The translations under genes were made by a program, and so were the position numbers. DNA of 7,506 bases from Georgenia sp. Its GTDB lineage: Bacteria > Actinomycetota > Actinomycetes > Actinomycetales > Actinomycetaceae. The DNA is taken from contig DAHVRG010000159.1 in NCBI GenBank assembly GCA_027322565.1, positions 1-7,506 of the forward strand. Reading direction: 5' to 3'. The notes under the pieces are model-generated. The model had not been told where the DNA came from. It searched no databases and saw nothing but the letters and a program-made list of their open reading frames with translations. Shown piece after piece: positions 1 through 6,246 of the stretch; position 1 is the stretch's first letter; each line of letters opens with the position of its first letter.

Positions 1-1169
1 ACACCCACCACCACTTCTACCAGACGCTCACCCGCGCCTGGGGGCCGGTCGCCAGCGTCGAGCTCTTCCCCTGGCTCACCAGCCTCTACCCGGTGTGGGC
101 CCGGCTCACCCCGCGCGACCTCGAGCTCGCCACCACCGTCGCGCTGGCCGAGCTGCTCCTGTCCGGGTGCACGACGGCCGCCGACCACCACTACCTCTTC
201 CCGGGCGGCCTCGACGAGGCGATCGACGTCCAGGTCGCGGTGGCCCGCCGCCTGGGCGTGCGGGCGCACCTGACCCGGGGCTCGATGAGCCTGGGACAGG
301 ACGACGGCGGCCTGCCTCCCCAGTCGGTGGTCCAGGACGCCGAGACCATCCTCGAGGACTCCCGGCGGCTCGTGGCGACGTACCACGAACGGGGCGAGGG
401 GGCGCAGATCCAGGTGGCGCTCGCGCCCTGCTCCCCGTTCTCGGTGACCCGGGAGATCATGCGCGACTCCGCTCTCCTGGCGGAGGAGCTGGACGTGCGG
501 CTGCACACCCACCTCGCCGAGACCCTCGACGAGGAGGACTTCTGCCTCGAGATGTTCGGTATGCGCACCGTGGACTACCTCGAGTCGGTCGGCTGGCTGG
601 GCGACCGCGCCTGGCTCGCCCACGGCATCCACTTCGACGACGGCGAGATCGCCCGCCTCGGGGCCGCCGGCACCGCCGTGGCGCACTGCCCGACGTCGAA
701 CATGCGCCTCGCCTCGGGCACCTGCCGGGTGCTGGAGCTCGAGGCGGCGGGCGCCCCGGTCGGCATCGGCGTCGACGGCTCGGCGTCCAACGACTCCTCG
801 AACATGATCGAGGAGGTGCGCCAGGCGCTCTACGTCCAGCGGCTGCGCTACGGCGCGGCGGCGGTGAGCCCGGAGCAGGCGCTGCGCTGGGCCTCCCACG
901 GGTCCGCCCGTGCCCTCGGCCGGGACGACCTCGGGCAGGTCGCCGTCGGCAAGCAGGCCGACCTCGCGCTGTTCCGGCTGGACGAGCTGCGCTTCTCCGG
1001 CAGCCACGATCCCCTCGCCGCGCTCGTGCTGTGCGGGGCGCACACCGCCGACCGGGTAATGGTGGCGGGGCAGTGGCGCGTGGTCGACGGGACGATCCCC
1101 GGGCTCGACCTCCCGGCGCTCGTGGCCGAGCACTCGGCCGCCGCCCGCCGGATGGTCGGCTCCGGCTAG
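1..1169 (+). CDS. 8-oxoguanine deaminase-type amidohydrolase (5' partial)
   Basis: This metal-dependent amidohydrolase of the guanine deaminase/atrazine chlorohydrolase-like group most likely hydrolyses 8-oxoguanine to urate and ammonia (EC 3.5.4.32) in the cytosol. The frame is open from the window edge: the first full codon is at 3-5 and reads THHHFYQTLTR. This is the HxH metal site near the start of the barrel, so the true N-terminus lies upstream and the ATG at 93 is not the start. Further metal or catalytic motifs follow in order: HTHLAET at 504-524, AHGIH near 618-632, AHCPTSNMRL near 681-710 and GVDGSASNDSSNM near 768-806. The last is typical of the 8-oxoguanine deaminase subgroup. A composite C-terminal region ends at TAG 1167-1169. 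Placement directly before the urate genes supports a urate-forming role. Other deaminases of this subgroup, acting on guanine or triazines, remain possible. The family call is strong; the substrate is inferred. Confidence 0.85.
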   Translation, partial: THHHFYQTLTRAWGPVASVELFPWLTSLYPVWARLTPRDLELATTVALAELLLSGCTTAADHHYLFPGGLDEAIDVQVAVARRLGVRAHLTRGSMSLGQDDGGLPPQSVVQDAETILEDSRRLVATYHERGEGAQIQVALAPCSPFSVTREIMRDSALLAEELDVRLHTHLAETLDEEDFCLEMFGMRTVDYLESVGWLGDRAWLAHGIHFDDGEIARLGAAGTAVAHCPTSNMRLASGTCRVLELEAAGAPVGIGVDGSASNDSSNMIEEVRQALYVQRLRYGAAAVSPEQALRWASHGSARALGRDDLGQVAVGKQADLALFRLDELRFSGSHDPLAALVLCGAHTADRVMVAGQWRVVDGTIPGLDLPALVAEHSAAARRMVGSG

Positions 1170-1179
1170 CCGCCGGTCC

Positions 1180-1214
1180 GGCGTGCCCCCCTTGACACAC
1201 GGACCTGGCACGCC
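1180..1214. promoter_or_regulatory. Inverted repeat around the -35 box (candidate operator)
   Basis: GGCGTGCC at 1180-1187 and GGCACGCC at 1207-1214 are perfect 8-bp inverted copies separated by 19 bp. The -35 hexamer TTGACA lies in the spacer, and the right arm touches the -10 region. The arm centres are 27 bp apart. A dimeric repressor bound here would block the promoter, so operator is the simplest reading. The same arms could pair in RNA downstream of the deaminase gene. However, the 19-nt loop and the lack of a following T-tract make it a poor intrinsic terminator. Which regulator would bind is unknown. Confidence 0.35.
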
Positions 1215-1221
1215 CTAATGT
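1192..1221 (+). promoter_or_regulatory. Candidate vegetative promoter of the urate operon
   Basis: A perfect -35 hexamer TTGACA lies at 1192-1197. A -10 of the actinobacterial TAnnnT type, TAATGT, lies at 1216-1221 with an 18-bp spacer. CCTAAT at 1214-1219 with a 16-bp spacer is an alternative. Transcription would begin near 1227-1229, giving a leader of about 47 nt before the uraD ATG at 1275. The position in the only long intergenic gap, ahead of a tight same-strand gene run, supports it. The -10 is weak against the consensus, so activation or a different exact -10 is possible. The start site is predicted only. Confidence 0.6.
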
Positions 1222-1274
1222 CATGTGACGGAACTCCACTTTCAACAGGCGGAAGCCTTGGAGGGTGAATCTCG

Positions 1275-1778
1275 ATGACGAGGATGACGCTCGAGCAGTT
1301 CAACAGCGCTGAGGAGGACGCGGCCGAGCGGCTGCTCCTGGCCTGTGCCGCGGTGCCGCGCTGGGCGCGCGCCGTCGCGGCCGGCCGGCCCTACGCCTCC
1401 CGGGACGCACTGCTCGACGCCGCCCGCACGGCCGCCTCCCCGTGGACCGAGGAGGAGGTCGACGCCGCCCTGGCCCGCCACCCGCGGATCGGGGAGCGCG
1501 CCGAGGGGCAGGACGCCGACGCCGCCCACTCCCGCCGCGAGCAGTCCGGGGTGGACACCTCCGACGCCGACGTCGCCGAGCGGCTCCGCGCCGGGAACCG
1601 CGCCTACGAGGAGCGGTTCGGCCACGTCTTCCTCATCCGCGCCGCGGGCCGCAGCGCCGCGGAGATCCTGTCCGCCCTCGACGAGCGGCTGGGCAACGAC
1701 CCCGCCACCGAGCGCCGGGTCGTGGCCGAGCAGCTGCGCGAGATCGCCGTCCTCCGACTCGAGAAGGAGCTTGCATGA
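1275..1778 (+). CDS. uraD: OHCU decarboxylase UraD
   Basis: UraD converts 2-oxo-4-hydroxy-4-carboxy-5-ureidoimidazoline (OHCU) stereospecifically to (S)-allantoin with loss of CO2 (EC 4.1.1.97). It is the third step after urate oxidase and UraH, in the cytosol. The 167-residue all-helical protein has the usual family length. The signature HPRIGERA starts at residue 69, with the likely catalytic His69. SRREQ at 86-90 carries the conserved acidic/Gln site. The C-terminal block YEERFGHVFLIRAAGR (111-126) followed by SAAEIL matches the family. The start at 1275 is preferred over the in-frame ATG at 1284 because GGAGGG at 1260-1265 lies 9 nt before 1275. It is the first gene after the promoter. 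Its stop TGA (1776-1778) overlaps the uraH start as ATGA, indicating translational coupling. Confidence 0.95.
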   Translation: MTRMTLEQFNSAEEDAAERLLLACAAVPRWARAVAAGRPYASRDALLDAARTAASPWTEEEVDAALARHPRIGERAEGQDADAAHSRREQSGVDTSDADVAERLRAGNRAYEERFGHVFLIRAAGRSAAEILSALDERLGNDPATERRVVAEQLREIAVLRLEKELA

Positions 1779-2113
1779 CCTCCCACGTCACCACCCACGT
1801 CCTGGACGCCACGACGGGTGTCCCCGCCGCCGGCGTCGGGGTCACGCTCTCCCGGGTGGAGGGCGAGACCGCCACCGTCCTCGCCTCCGGGGTCACCGAC
1901 GACGACGGACGCAACCGGCAGCTCGGCCCCGAGCGTCTGGAGCCGGGCGTCTACCGGATGAGCTTCGCCACGGGGGAGTACTTCGCCGCCCGGGGCGTCG
2001 CGACCTTCTACCCCTCGGTGAACATCGACTTCCTCGTCGAGGAGGGGCGCGCCCACTACCACGTGCCCTGCCTCCTCAGCCCGTTCGCCTACTCCACCTA
2101 CCGGGGCAGCTGA
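1775..2113 (+). CDS. uraH: 5-hydroxyisourate hydrolase UraH (transthyretin-like)
   Basis: UraH hydrolyses 5-hydroxyisourate, the product of urate oxidase, to OHCU (EC 3.5.2.17). It works as a transthyretin-fold tetramer. The 112-residue length is typical. Visible signatures are the N-terminal HVLDATTGVPAAG (residues 8-20, His8 in the active site), NRQL at 47-50 with the active-site Arg48, HYHVP at 94-98 with active-site histidine, and the C-terminal diagnostic YRGS at 109-112 ending exactly at the C-terminus. The ATG at 1775 is set by the overlap ATGA with uraD and by AAGGAG at 1764-1769, 5 nt upstream. The frame stays open far upstream, but that stretch is an arginine/proline-rich shadow of uraD. 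No secretion signal is visible, so it is cytosolic. Confidence 0.95.
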   Translation: MTSHVTTHVLDATTGVPAAGVGVTLSRVEGETATVLASGVTDDDGRNRQLGPERLEPGVYRMSFATGEYFAARGVATFYPSVNIDFLVEEGRAHYHVPCLLSPFAYSTYRGS

Positions 2114-2125
2114 CCGCCCCGTCCC

Positions 2126-2149
2126 GCGGCCGGCGCCACCGCCGGCCGC
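2126..2149 (+). promoter_or_regulatory. GC-rich hairpin between uraH and urate oxidase
   Basis: GCGGCCGGC (2126-2134) and GCCGGCCGC (2141-2149) form a perfect 9-bp, all-GC stem with a 6-nt loop (GCCACC). It starts 12 nt after the uraH stop and ends 21 nt before the AAGGAG of urate oxidase. There is no T-tract, so it is not a canonical intrinsic terminator. It could instead cause partial termination, mark an RNA processing or stability point, or set different output for the two halves of the operon. The 69-nt gap is the largest inside the operon. Some GC-rich hairpins are expected by chance at this base composition. Confidence 0.5.
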
Positions 2150-2182
2150 ACCCGCCCACATCACACACCGAAGGAGCCAGCC

Positions 2183-3115
2183 ATGACCGCCACCAGCGAG
2201 CGGACCGGGACGATCGTCCTCGGGGAGAACCAGTACGGCAAGGCCGAGGTCCGTCTCATGAAGGTGGACCGCGACCAGCCGCGCCACCGCATCACCGAGC
2301 TGTCCGTCACCTCCCAGCTGCGGGGGGACTTCACCGAGGCCCACACCGTGGGCGACCAGGGCAGGGTCGTGCCCACCGACACCCAGAAGAACACCGTCTT
2401 CGCCTTCGCCAAGGACGGCATCTCCTCCCCCGAGGAGTTCGCCATCCGGCTCTCCGAGCACTTCACCAGCAGCTTCGACTGGGTCGCCGGCGGGCGCTGG
2501 GAGGTCAAGGAGTACACCTGGGAACACATCCCCTCGTCGCTGACGAACAACGTCACCGACGGCGAGCACGACCACGCCTTCGTCAAGGGCGGGACCGAGA
2601 CCCGCACCGCCCTTGTCCAGCGCTACGGCGACGAGGTCTTCGTCCTCGCCGGCCTGGAGGACCTGCGCGTGCTCAAGTCCACCGGCTCGGAGTTCCACGG
2701 CTTCCCCAAGGACCGCTTCACCACCCTGCAGGAGACCACCGACCGGATCCTGGCGACGTCCGTCACCGCCCGGTGGCGCTACACGACGACCGACATCGAC
2801 TTCAACGTCGTCTACGACGACGTCCGCCGGGTGCTGCTGGAGTCCTTCGCCGACCTCCACTCCCTGGCCCTGCAGCAGACGCTGTTCCACATGGGCAAGG
2901 CGGCCCTGGAGGCCCACCCCGAGATCGCCGAGATCCGCTTCTCGATGCCCAACCTGCACCACTTCCTCGTCGACTTCACGCCCTTCGGCATGGAGAACCC
3001 GAACGAGGTCTTCTACATCGCCGACCGTCCCTACGGAAAGATCGAGGCCGAGGTCCGCCGGGAGGGCGTGGCCGCCGAGCCGCGCGCCTGGAACACGGTG
3101 CCCGGCTTCTGCTGA
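2183..3115 (+). CDS. pucL: Urate oxidase (uricase, cofactor-free)
   Basis: This enzyme oxidises urate with O2 to 5-hydroxyisourate and H2O2 (EC 1.7.3.3) without cofactor, acting first in the urate-to-allantoin series. The 310 residues span two T-fold domains, the normal length for a stand-alone uricase; the B. subtilis PucL fusion to a UraD-like domain is absent because uraD is separate here. Catalytic and binding residues can be placed by comparison with Aspergillus uricase: Lys20 in YGKAEVRL, Thr65-Asp66 in VVPTDTQKNT, Phe171 and Arg188 in the block FHGFPKDRF to DRILAT, Gln231 in LQQTLFHMG, and Asn257 and His259 in MPNLHHF. The start is fixed by AAGGAG at 2171-2176, 6 nt before the ATG. No peroxisomal C-terminal signal is present, as expected in bacteria. 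H2O2 production implies dependence on catalase encoded elsewhere. Also called uox. Confidence 0.97.
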   Translation: MTATSERTGTIVLGENQYGKAEVRLMKVDRDQPRHRITELSVTSQLRGDFTEAHTVGDQGRVVPTDTQKNTVFAFAKDGISSPEEFAIRLSEHFTSSFDWVAGGRWEVKEYTWEHIPSSLTNNVTDGEHDHAFVKGGTETRTALVQRYGDEVFVLAGLEDLRVLKSTGSEFHGFPKDRFTTLQETTDRILATSVTARWRYTTTDIDFNVVYDDVRRVLLESFADLHSLALQQTLFHMGKAALEAHPEIAEIRFSMPNLHHFLVDFTPFGMENPNEVFYIADRPYGKIEAEVRREGVAAEPRAWNTVPGFC

Positions 3116-3147
3116 GCCGCACGCGTCCCGCGCGAAGGAGCAACGAC

Positions 3148-4782
3148 ATGACAGCGACGCCAGCGGCGCCGACGGCGCCGGACGTGCCCCGTGACCGACG
3201 GCCGGAGGACGAGCGGTACCCCCTGGGCCGGACCTACCTCTACGGCCTGCAGCACATCATGACGATGTACGGCGGCGTCATCGCCCCACCGCTCATCGTG
3301 GGTCAGGCCGCGGGGCTGGACGCCGCGCAGATCGGCATCCTCGTCTCCGCCGCGTTGCTCGTCAGCGGGGCGGCCACCATCCTGCAGACCGTCGGGATCC
3401 CGTTCTTCGGCTCCCAGCTGCCCCTCGTCCAGGGCATCTCCTTCGCGTCCGTCTCGACGATGGTGGCGGTCGCGACGGGGGACGGCGGGCTCCCGGCGGT
3501 CTTCGGCTCGATCATGGTGGCCGGTGCCATCGGCCTGGCGATCAGCCCGTTCTTCGCCCAGGTGATCCGCTTCTTCCCACCCGTCGTCACCGGCACGATC
3601 ATCACAGTCATCGGCATCTCCCTGCTCCCCGTGGCCGTCCGCTGGATGATGGGCGGCAACGCCGAGGCCGCGGACTGGGGCTCGGTCCCCAACATCACCC
3701 TGGCCGTCGTCACGCTGGTCATCGTGCTGGCGCTCAGCCGGTTCCTCCAGGGCACGATCTCGCGCTTGTCGATCCTCCTCGGGCTCGTCATCGGCACCGT
3801 GCTCGCCCTGCCGTTCGGCATGGCGGACTTCTCCACGGTCGGGGAGGGGGCCGCGGTGGCTCTGCCCAGCCCGTTCGCGTTCGGGCTGCCGACCTTCCAG
3901 GTCGGGGCAGTCATCTCGATGACCATCGTCGTCCTCGTCATCATGACCGAGACGACCGCCGACATCATTGCCGTCGGTGAGATCGTCGGCACCAAGGTGG
4001 ACGCGCGCCGGGTGGGCGACGGGCTGCGCGCCGACATGGCCGCCACCACCCTCGCCCCGGTGCTCAACACCTTCCCGGCCTCGGCGTTCGCCCAGAACGT
4101 CGGCCTGGTGGCGATCACCGGCATCCGGTCCCGCTGGGCGGTGGCCGCCGGGGGGTCGGTGCTCTTCGTCCTGGGCCTGCTGCCGGTGCTCGGCCGGGTC
4201 GTGGCCGCCATCCCGATGCCCGTGCTCGGCGGGGCCGGCCTCGTGCTCTTCGGCTCGGTCGCCGCCTCGGGCATCCGCACCCTGTCCCGGGTGGAGTACG
4301 ACGGGAACCTCAACCTCACCCTGGTCGCGGTGGCCATCTCCTTCGGCGTCATCCCGATCGCCGTCCCGCAGTTCTACGACCGCTTCCCCGAGTGGGTGGG
4401 GATGGTCTTCCACTCCGGGATCTCCGCCGCCTCGGTCGTCGCGGTGCTCCTCAACATCCTCTTCAACGAGCTGCGCTGGGGGCGGCGCGCCCACCCCTCG
4501 GTGTTCACCGCCGGGTCCACCGCCCGGCTGCGCGTCGCCGAGGAGCAGGAGCGCCGGCGCGCCGAGTACGTCGACCGGCTCGACGCCGACCGCCGGGCCG
4601 CCCACCGGGCCCGCCTCAACGCCGACGTGCGGGCGCGCGTGCGCCACGGCCACGGCCGCCGCTCGGGCTGCCTGTCCGCGCTCGACCTCGACGCCGACGG
4701 CGTCCCCGACATCCTCCGGCGGAGCACCCGCGACGCCGCCCTGCCCGACCGCGTCCCGGCCGGCGTGCCGGGCACCCGCTGA
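3148..4782 (+). CDS. NCS2 family purine (urate/xanthine) permease with long C-terminal tail
   Basis: This is a nucleobase:cation symporter-2 permease, likely importing urate or xanthine with protons across the cytoplasmic membrane. Residues 1-26 are hydrophilic. About 14 membrane segments lie between residues 29 and 440, including the half-helices of the family. LQHIMTMYGG at 34-43 is the TM1 QH motif. Glu268 in TETTADIIAVGE is the conserved TM8 acidic residue. QNVGLVAITG at 316-325 is the NAT signature, and its Gln-Asn pair is typical of purine rather than uracil transporters. The start is supported by GAAGGAG at 3134-3140, 7 nt upstream. At 544 residues it is longer than usual (about 430-470) because of a charged tail from about residue 445, rich in Arg, Asp and Ala. 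The tail carries DLDADGVPD at 513-521. GC-rich third positions continue to the stop, so the tail looks genuinely translated. Placement after urate oxidase favours urate as a substrate; this is inference. Confidence 0.92.
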   Translation: MTATPAAPTAPDVPRDRRPEDERYPLGRTYLYGLQHIMTMYGGVIAPPLIVGQAAGLDAAQIGILVSAALLVSGAATILQTVGIPFFGSQLPLVQGISFASVSTMVAVATGDGGLPAVFGSIMVAGAIGLAISPFFAQVIRFFPPVVTGTIITVIGISLLPVAVRWMMGGNAEAADWGSVPNITLAVVTLVIVLALSRFLQGTISRLSILLGLVIGTVLALPFGMADFSTVGEGAAVALPSPFAFGLPTFQVGAVISMTIVVLVIMTETTADIIAVGEIVGTKVDARRVGDGLRADMAATTLAPVLNTFPASAFAQNVGLVAITGIRSRWAVAAGGSVLFVLGLLPVLGRVVAAIPMPVLGGAGLVLFGSVAASGIRTLSRVEYDGNLNLTLVAVAISFGVIPIAVPQFYDRFPEWVGMVFHSGISAASVVAVLLNILFNELRWGRRAHPSVFTAGSTARLRVAEEQERRRAEYVDRLDADRRAAHRARLNADVRARVRHGHGRRSGCLSALDLDADGVPDILRRSTRDAALPDRVPAGVPGTR

Positions 4783-4803
4783 CACCACGACGAAGGAGCT
4801 CCC

Positions 4804-6246
4804 ATGGCACTGCCCAGTCCCAGCTACACGGTCACCATGCGGGTGGAGGTGCCGGCCACGCAGCGTGCCACGGGCGACGTCGTCCACGAGGTGACCGCCG
4901 CCGGGGCCCTGGTCATGGGCGTGGACATCGCCCAGTCGACCAGCGACACGCTCGTCGTCGACATCACCTGCGACACGGTGGACGGACAGCACGGCCAGCG
5001 GGTCGTGGACGCGCTCAATGCCCTGGAGGGCGTGCGGGTGCTCAAGATGTCCGACTCGACCTTCCTCATGCACCTGGGCGGGAAGATCGAGGTCAACCCC
5101 AAGGTCCCGCTCAAGACCCGCCGCGACCTCTCCCGCGCCTACACCCCGGGTGTCGCCCGCGTCTGCCTGGCGATCGCCGACCAGCCGGAGGACGCCCGCC
5201 GGCTCACCATCAAACGCAACACCGTCGCCGTCGTCACCGACGGGACCGCGGTGCTCGGCCTCGGGGACATCGGCCCGGCCGCGGCGATGCCGGTGATGGA
5301 GGGCAAGGCCGCGCTGTTCAAGCAGTTCGCCGGGGTGGACGCCTGGCCGCTGGCGCTCGACACGACCGACACCGAGGAGATCATCCGCGTCGTCAAGGCG
5401 ATCGCCCCCGGGTTCGGCGGCGTCAACCTCGAGGACATTTCCGCCCCCCGCTGCTTCGAGATCGAGGCCCGGCTGCGCGAGGAGCTGGACATCCCCGTCT
5501 TCCACGACGACCAGCACGGCACCGCCATCGTCGTCCTCGCCGCGCTCATCAACGCCCTGCGCGTGGTGGGGAAGTCGATCGAGGACGTGCGGATCGTCGT
5601 CTCCGGCGTCGGTGCCGCCGGCTCGGCGATCATCAAGCTCCTCATGGCCCAGGGCGCCCGCGACGTCATCGGGTGCGACCGCAACGGGGCACTGACCGTA
5701 CAGAGCGCCGGGGCGGACGTCTACCGCCAGTGGATCGTCGAGCACACCAACCCGTCCGCCTTCACCGGCACGCTGCGGGAGGCCCTCGTCGGTGCCGACG
5801 TCTTCATCGGGGTGTCCGCGGGCAACATCCTCACCGGCGCCGACATCGCCCGGATGAACGAGGGCGCCGTCGTCTTCGCCCTGGCCAACCCGGTGCCCGA
5901 GGTCGACCCGCTCGAGGCCGGGGAGACCGCCGCCGTCGTCGCCACCGGCCGCAGCGACTACCCCAACCAGATCAACAACGTCCTCGCCTTCCCGGGCCTC
6001 TTCCGGGGCCTGCTCGACGCCGGCGCGGCGAAGATCACCGACGAGATGCTGCGCGTCGCCGCCGTGGCGATCGCCGGCGTCGTCGGCCCGGACGAGCTCA
6101 ACCCGGCCTTCATCATCCCCGGCGTCTTCGACAGCCGGGTGGCCGAGGCCGTCGCCGAGGCCGTGGCGGCGGAGGGACGCAAGGAGGTCGCCGCGCGGGG
6201 CGCCGAGCCGCAGGACTACGACCAGCTCAACCGGGTCGGCCGATGA
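4804..6246 (+). CDS. NAD-type malic enzyme with N-terminal ACT domain
   Basis: The enzyme oxidatively decarboxylates malate to pyruvate, CO2 and reduced cofactor (EC 1.1.1.38/39). Residues ~7-85 look like an ACT regulatory domain, which usually binds a small ligand. The malic enzyme N-domain follows: YTPGVARVC at 113-121 (catalytic Tyr113), MEGKAALFKQFAG at 165-177 (catalytic lysine region), VNLEDISAPRCFEIE at 207-221 with metal ligands Glu210 and Asp211, and VFHDDQHGTA at 232-241. The Rossmann motif GVGAAGSAI lies at 268-276, and Asp292 ends the second strand, which favours NAD over NADP. SDYPNQINNVLAFPG at 384-398 is also characteristic. The 480-residue length fits the short bacterial class. 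AAGGAG at 4793-4798 sets the start, 21 nt after the permease stop. In a urate operon it probably drains malate made from glyoxylate into pyruvate. The stop overlaps the next ATG (ATGA). Confidence 0.93.
   Translation: MALPSPSYTVTMRVEVPATQRATGDVVHEVTAAGALVMGVDIAQSTSDTLVVDITCDTVDGQHGQRVVDALNALEGVRVLKMSDSTFLMHLGGKIEVNPKVPLKTRRDLSRAYTPGVARVCLAIADQPEDARRLTIKRNTVAVVTDGTAVLGLGDIGPAAAMPVMEGKAALFKQFAGVDAWPLALDTTDTEEIIRVVKAIAPGFGGVNLEDISAPRCFEIEARLREELDIPVFHDDQHGTAIVVLAALINALRVVGKSIEDVRIVVSGVGAAGSAIIKLLMAQGARDVIGCDRNGALTVQSAGADVYRQWIVEHTNPSAFTGTLREALVGADVFIGVSAGNILTGADIARMNEGAVVFALANPVPEVDPLEAGETAAVVATGRSDYPNQINNVLAFPGLFRGLLDAGAAKITDEMLRVAAVAIAGVVGPDELNPAFIIPGVFDSRVAEAVAEAVAAEGRKEVAARGAEPQDYDQLNRVGR
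6181..6188 (+). promoter_or_regulatory. Perfect Shine-Dalgarno-like sequence inside the malic enzyme gene
   Basis: AAGGAGGT, fully complementary to the 16S rRNA 3' end, lies within Lys-Glu-Val codons 55 nt before the downstream start at 6243. No ATG, GTG or TTG follows at normal spacing, so it does not start a hidden gene. It might slow ribosomes or act as a standby site near a start that has no Shine-Dalgarno of its own. It may equally be chance, since AAG-GAG-GTC are ordinary codons here. Confidence 0.25.

Noticed and set aside
1163..1172. Palindrome CGGCTAGCCG over the deaminase stop codon, considered as terminator or operator
   Set aside because: It has no loop and no T-tract, lies partly in coding sequence, and has no supporting second copy.
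457..1245. Antisense open frame opposite the deaminase and the promoter region
   Set aside because: The product is dominated by Arg, Pro and Gly with no domain. The sense gene is unambiguous.
1442..1774. Longer uraH starting upstream of 1775
   Set aside because: UraH proteins begin just before the HVLDATTG motif. The ATG at 1775 has a proper ribosome site, and the extra residues are an out-of-frame uraD shadow.
2951..2959. Leu between the catalytic Asn257 and His259 of uricase, where many bacterial enzymes have Lys
   Set aside because: The middle residue varies across uricases (Lys, Ile, Leu). The catalytic Asn and His are both present, so no functional defect is implied.
4755..4772. 6-bp hairpin CCCGGC/GCCGGG at the end of the permease gene
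   Set aside because: It is short, lies within codons, has no T-tract, and is easily expected by chance at this GC content.
1345..4782. A continuous 1145-codon open frame through uraD, uraH and uricase into the permease
   Set aside because: Only the part from 3148 is real. The upstream part is Arg/Pro/Ser-rich, typical of a shifted frame in GC-rich genes, and overlaps three well-recognised enzymes. The ATG at 3148 has a good ribosome site.
3031..5745. A 904-codon antisense open frame opposite the permease and malic enzyme
   Set aside because: It has Asp/Gly/His-rich low-complexity composition, as expected from the reverse strand of GC-rich codons. No recognisable domain is seen, and it lies fully opposite two clear genes.
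4392..6242. Upstream extension of the frame of the last gene
   Set aside because: It is an Arg/Pro/Gly-rich shadow of the permease and malic enzyme. Protein-like composition begins at the ATG 6243, which overlaps the malic enzyme stop.
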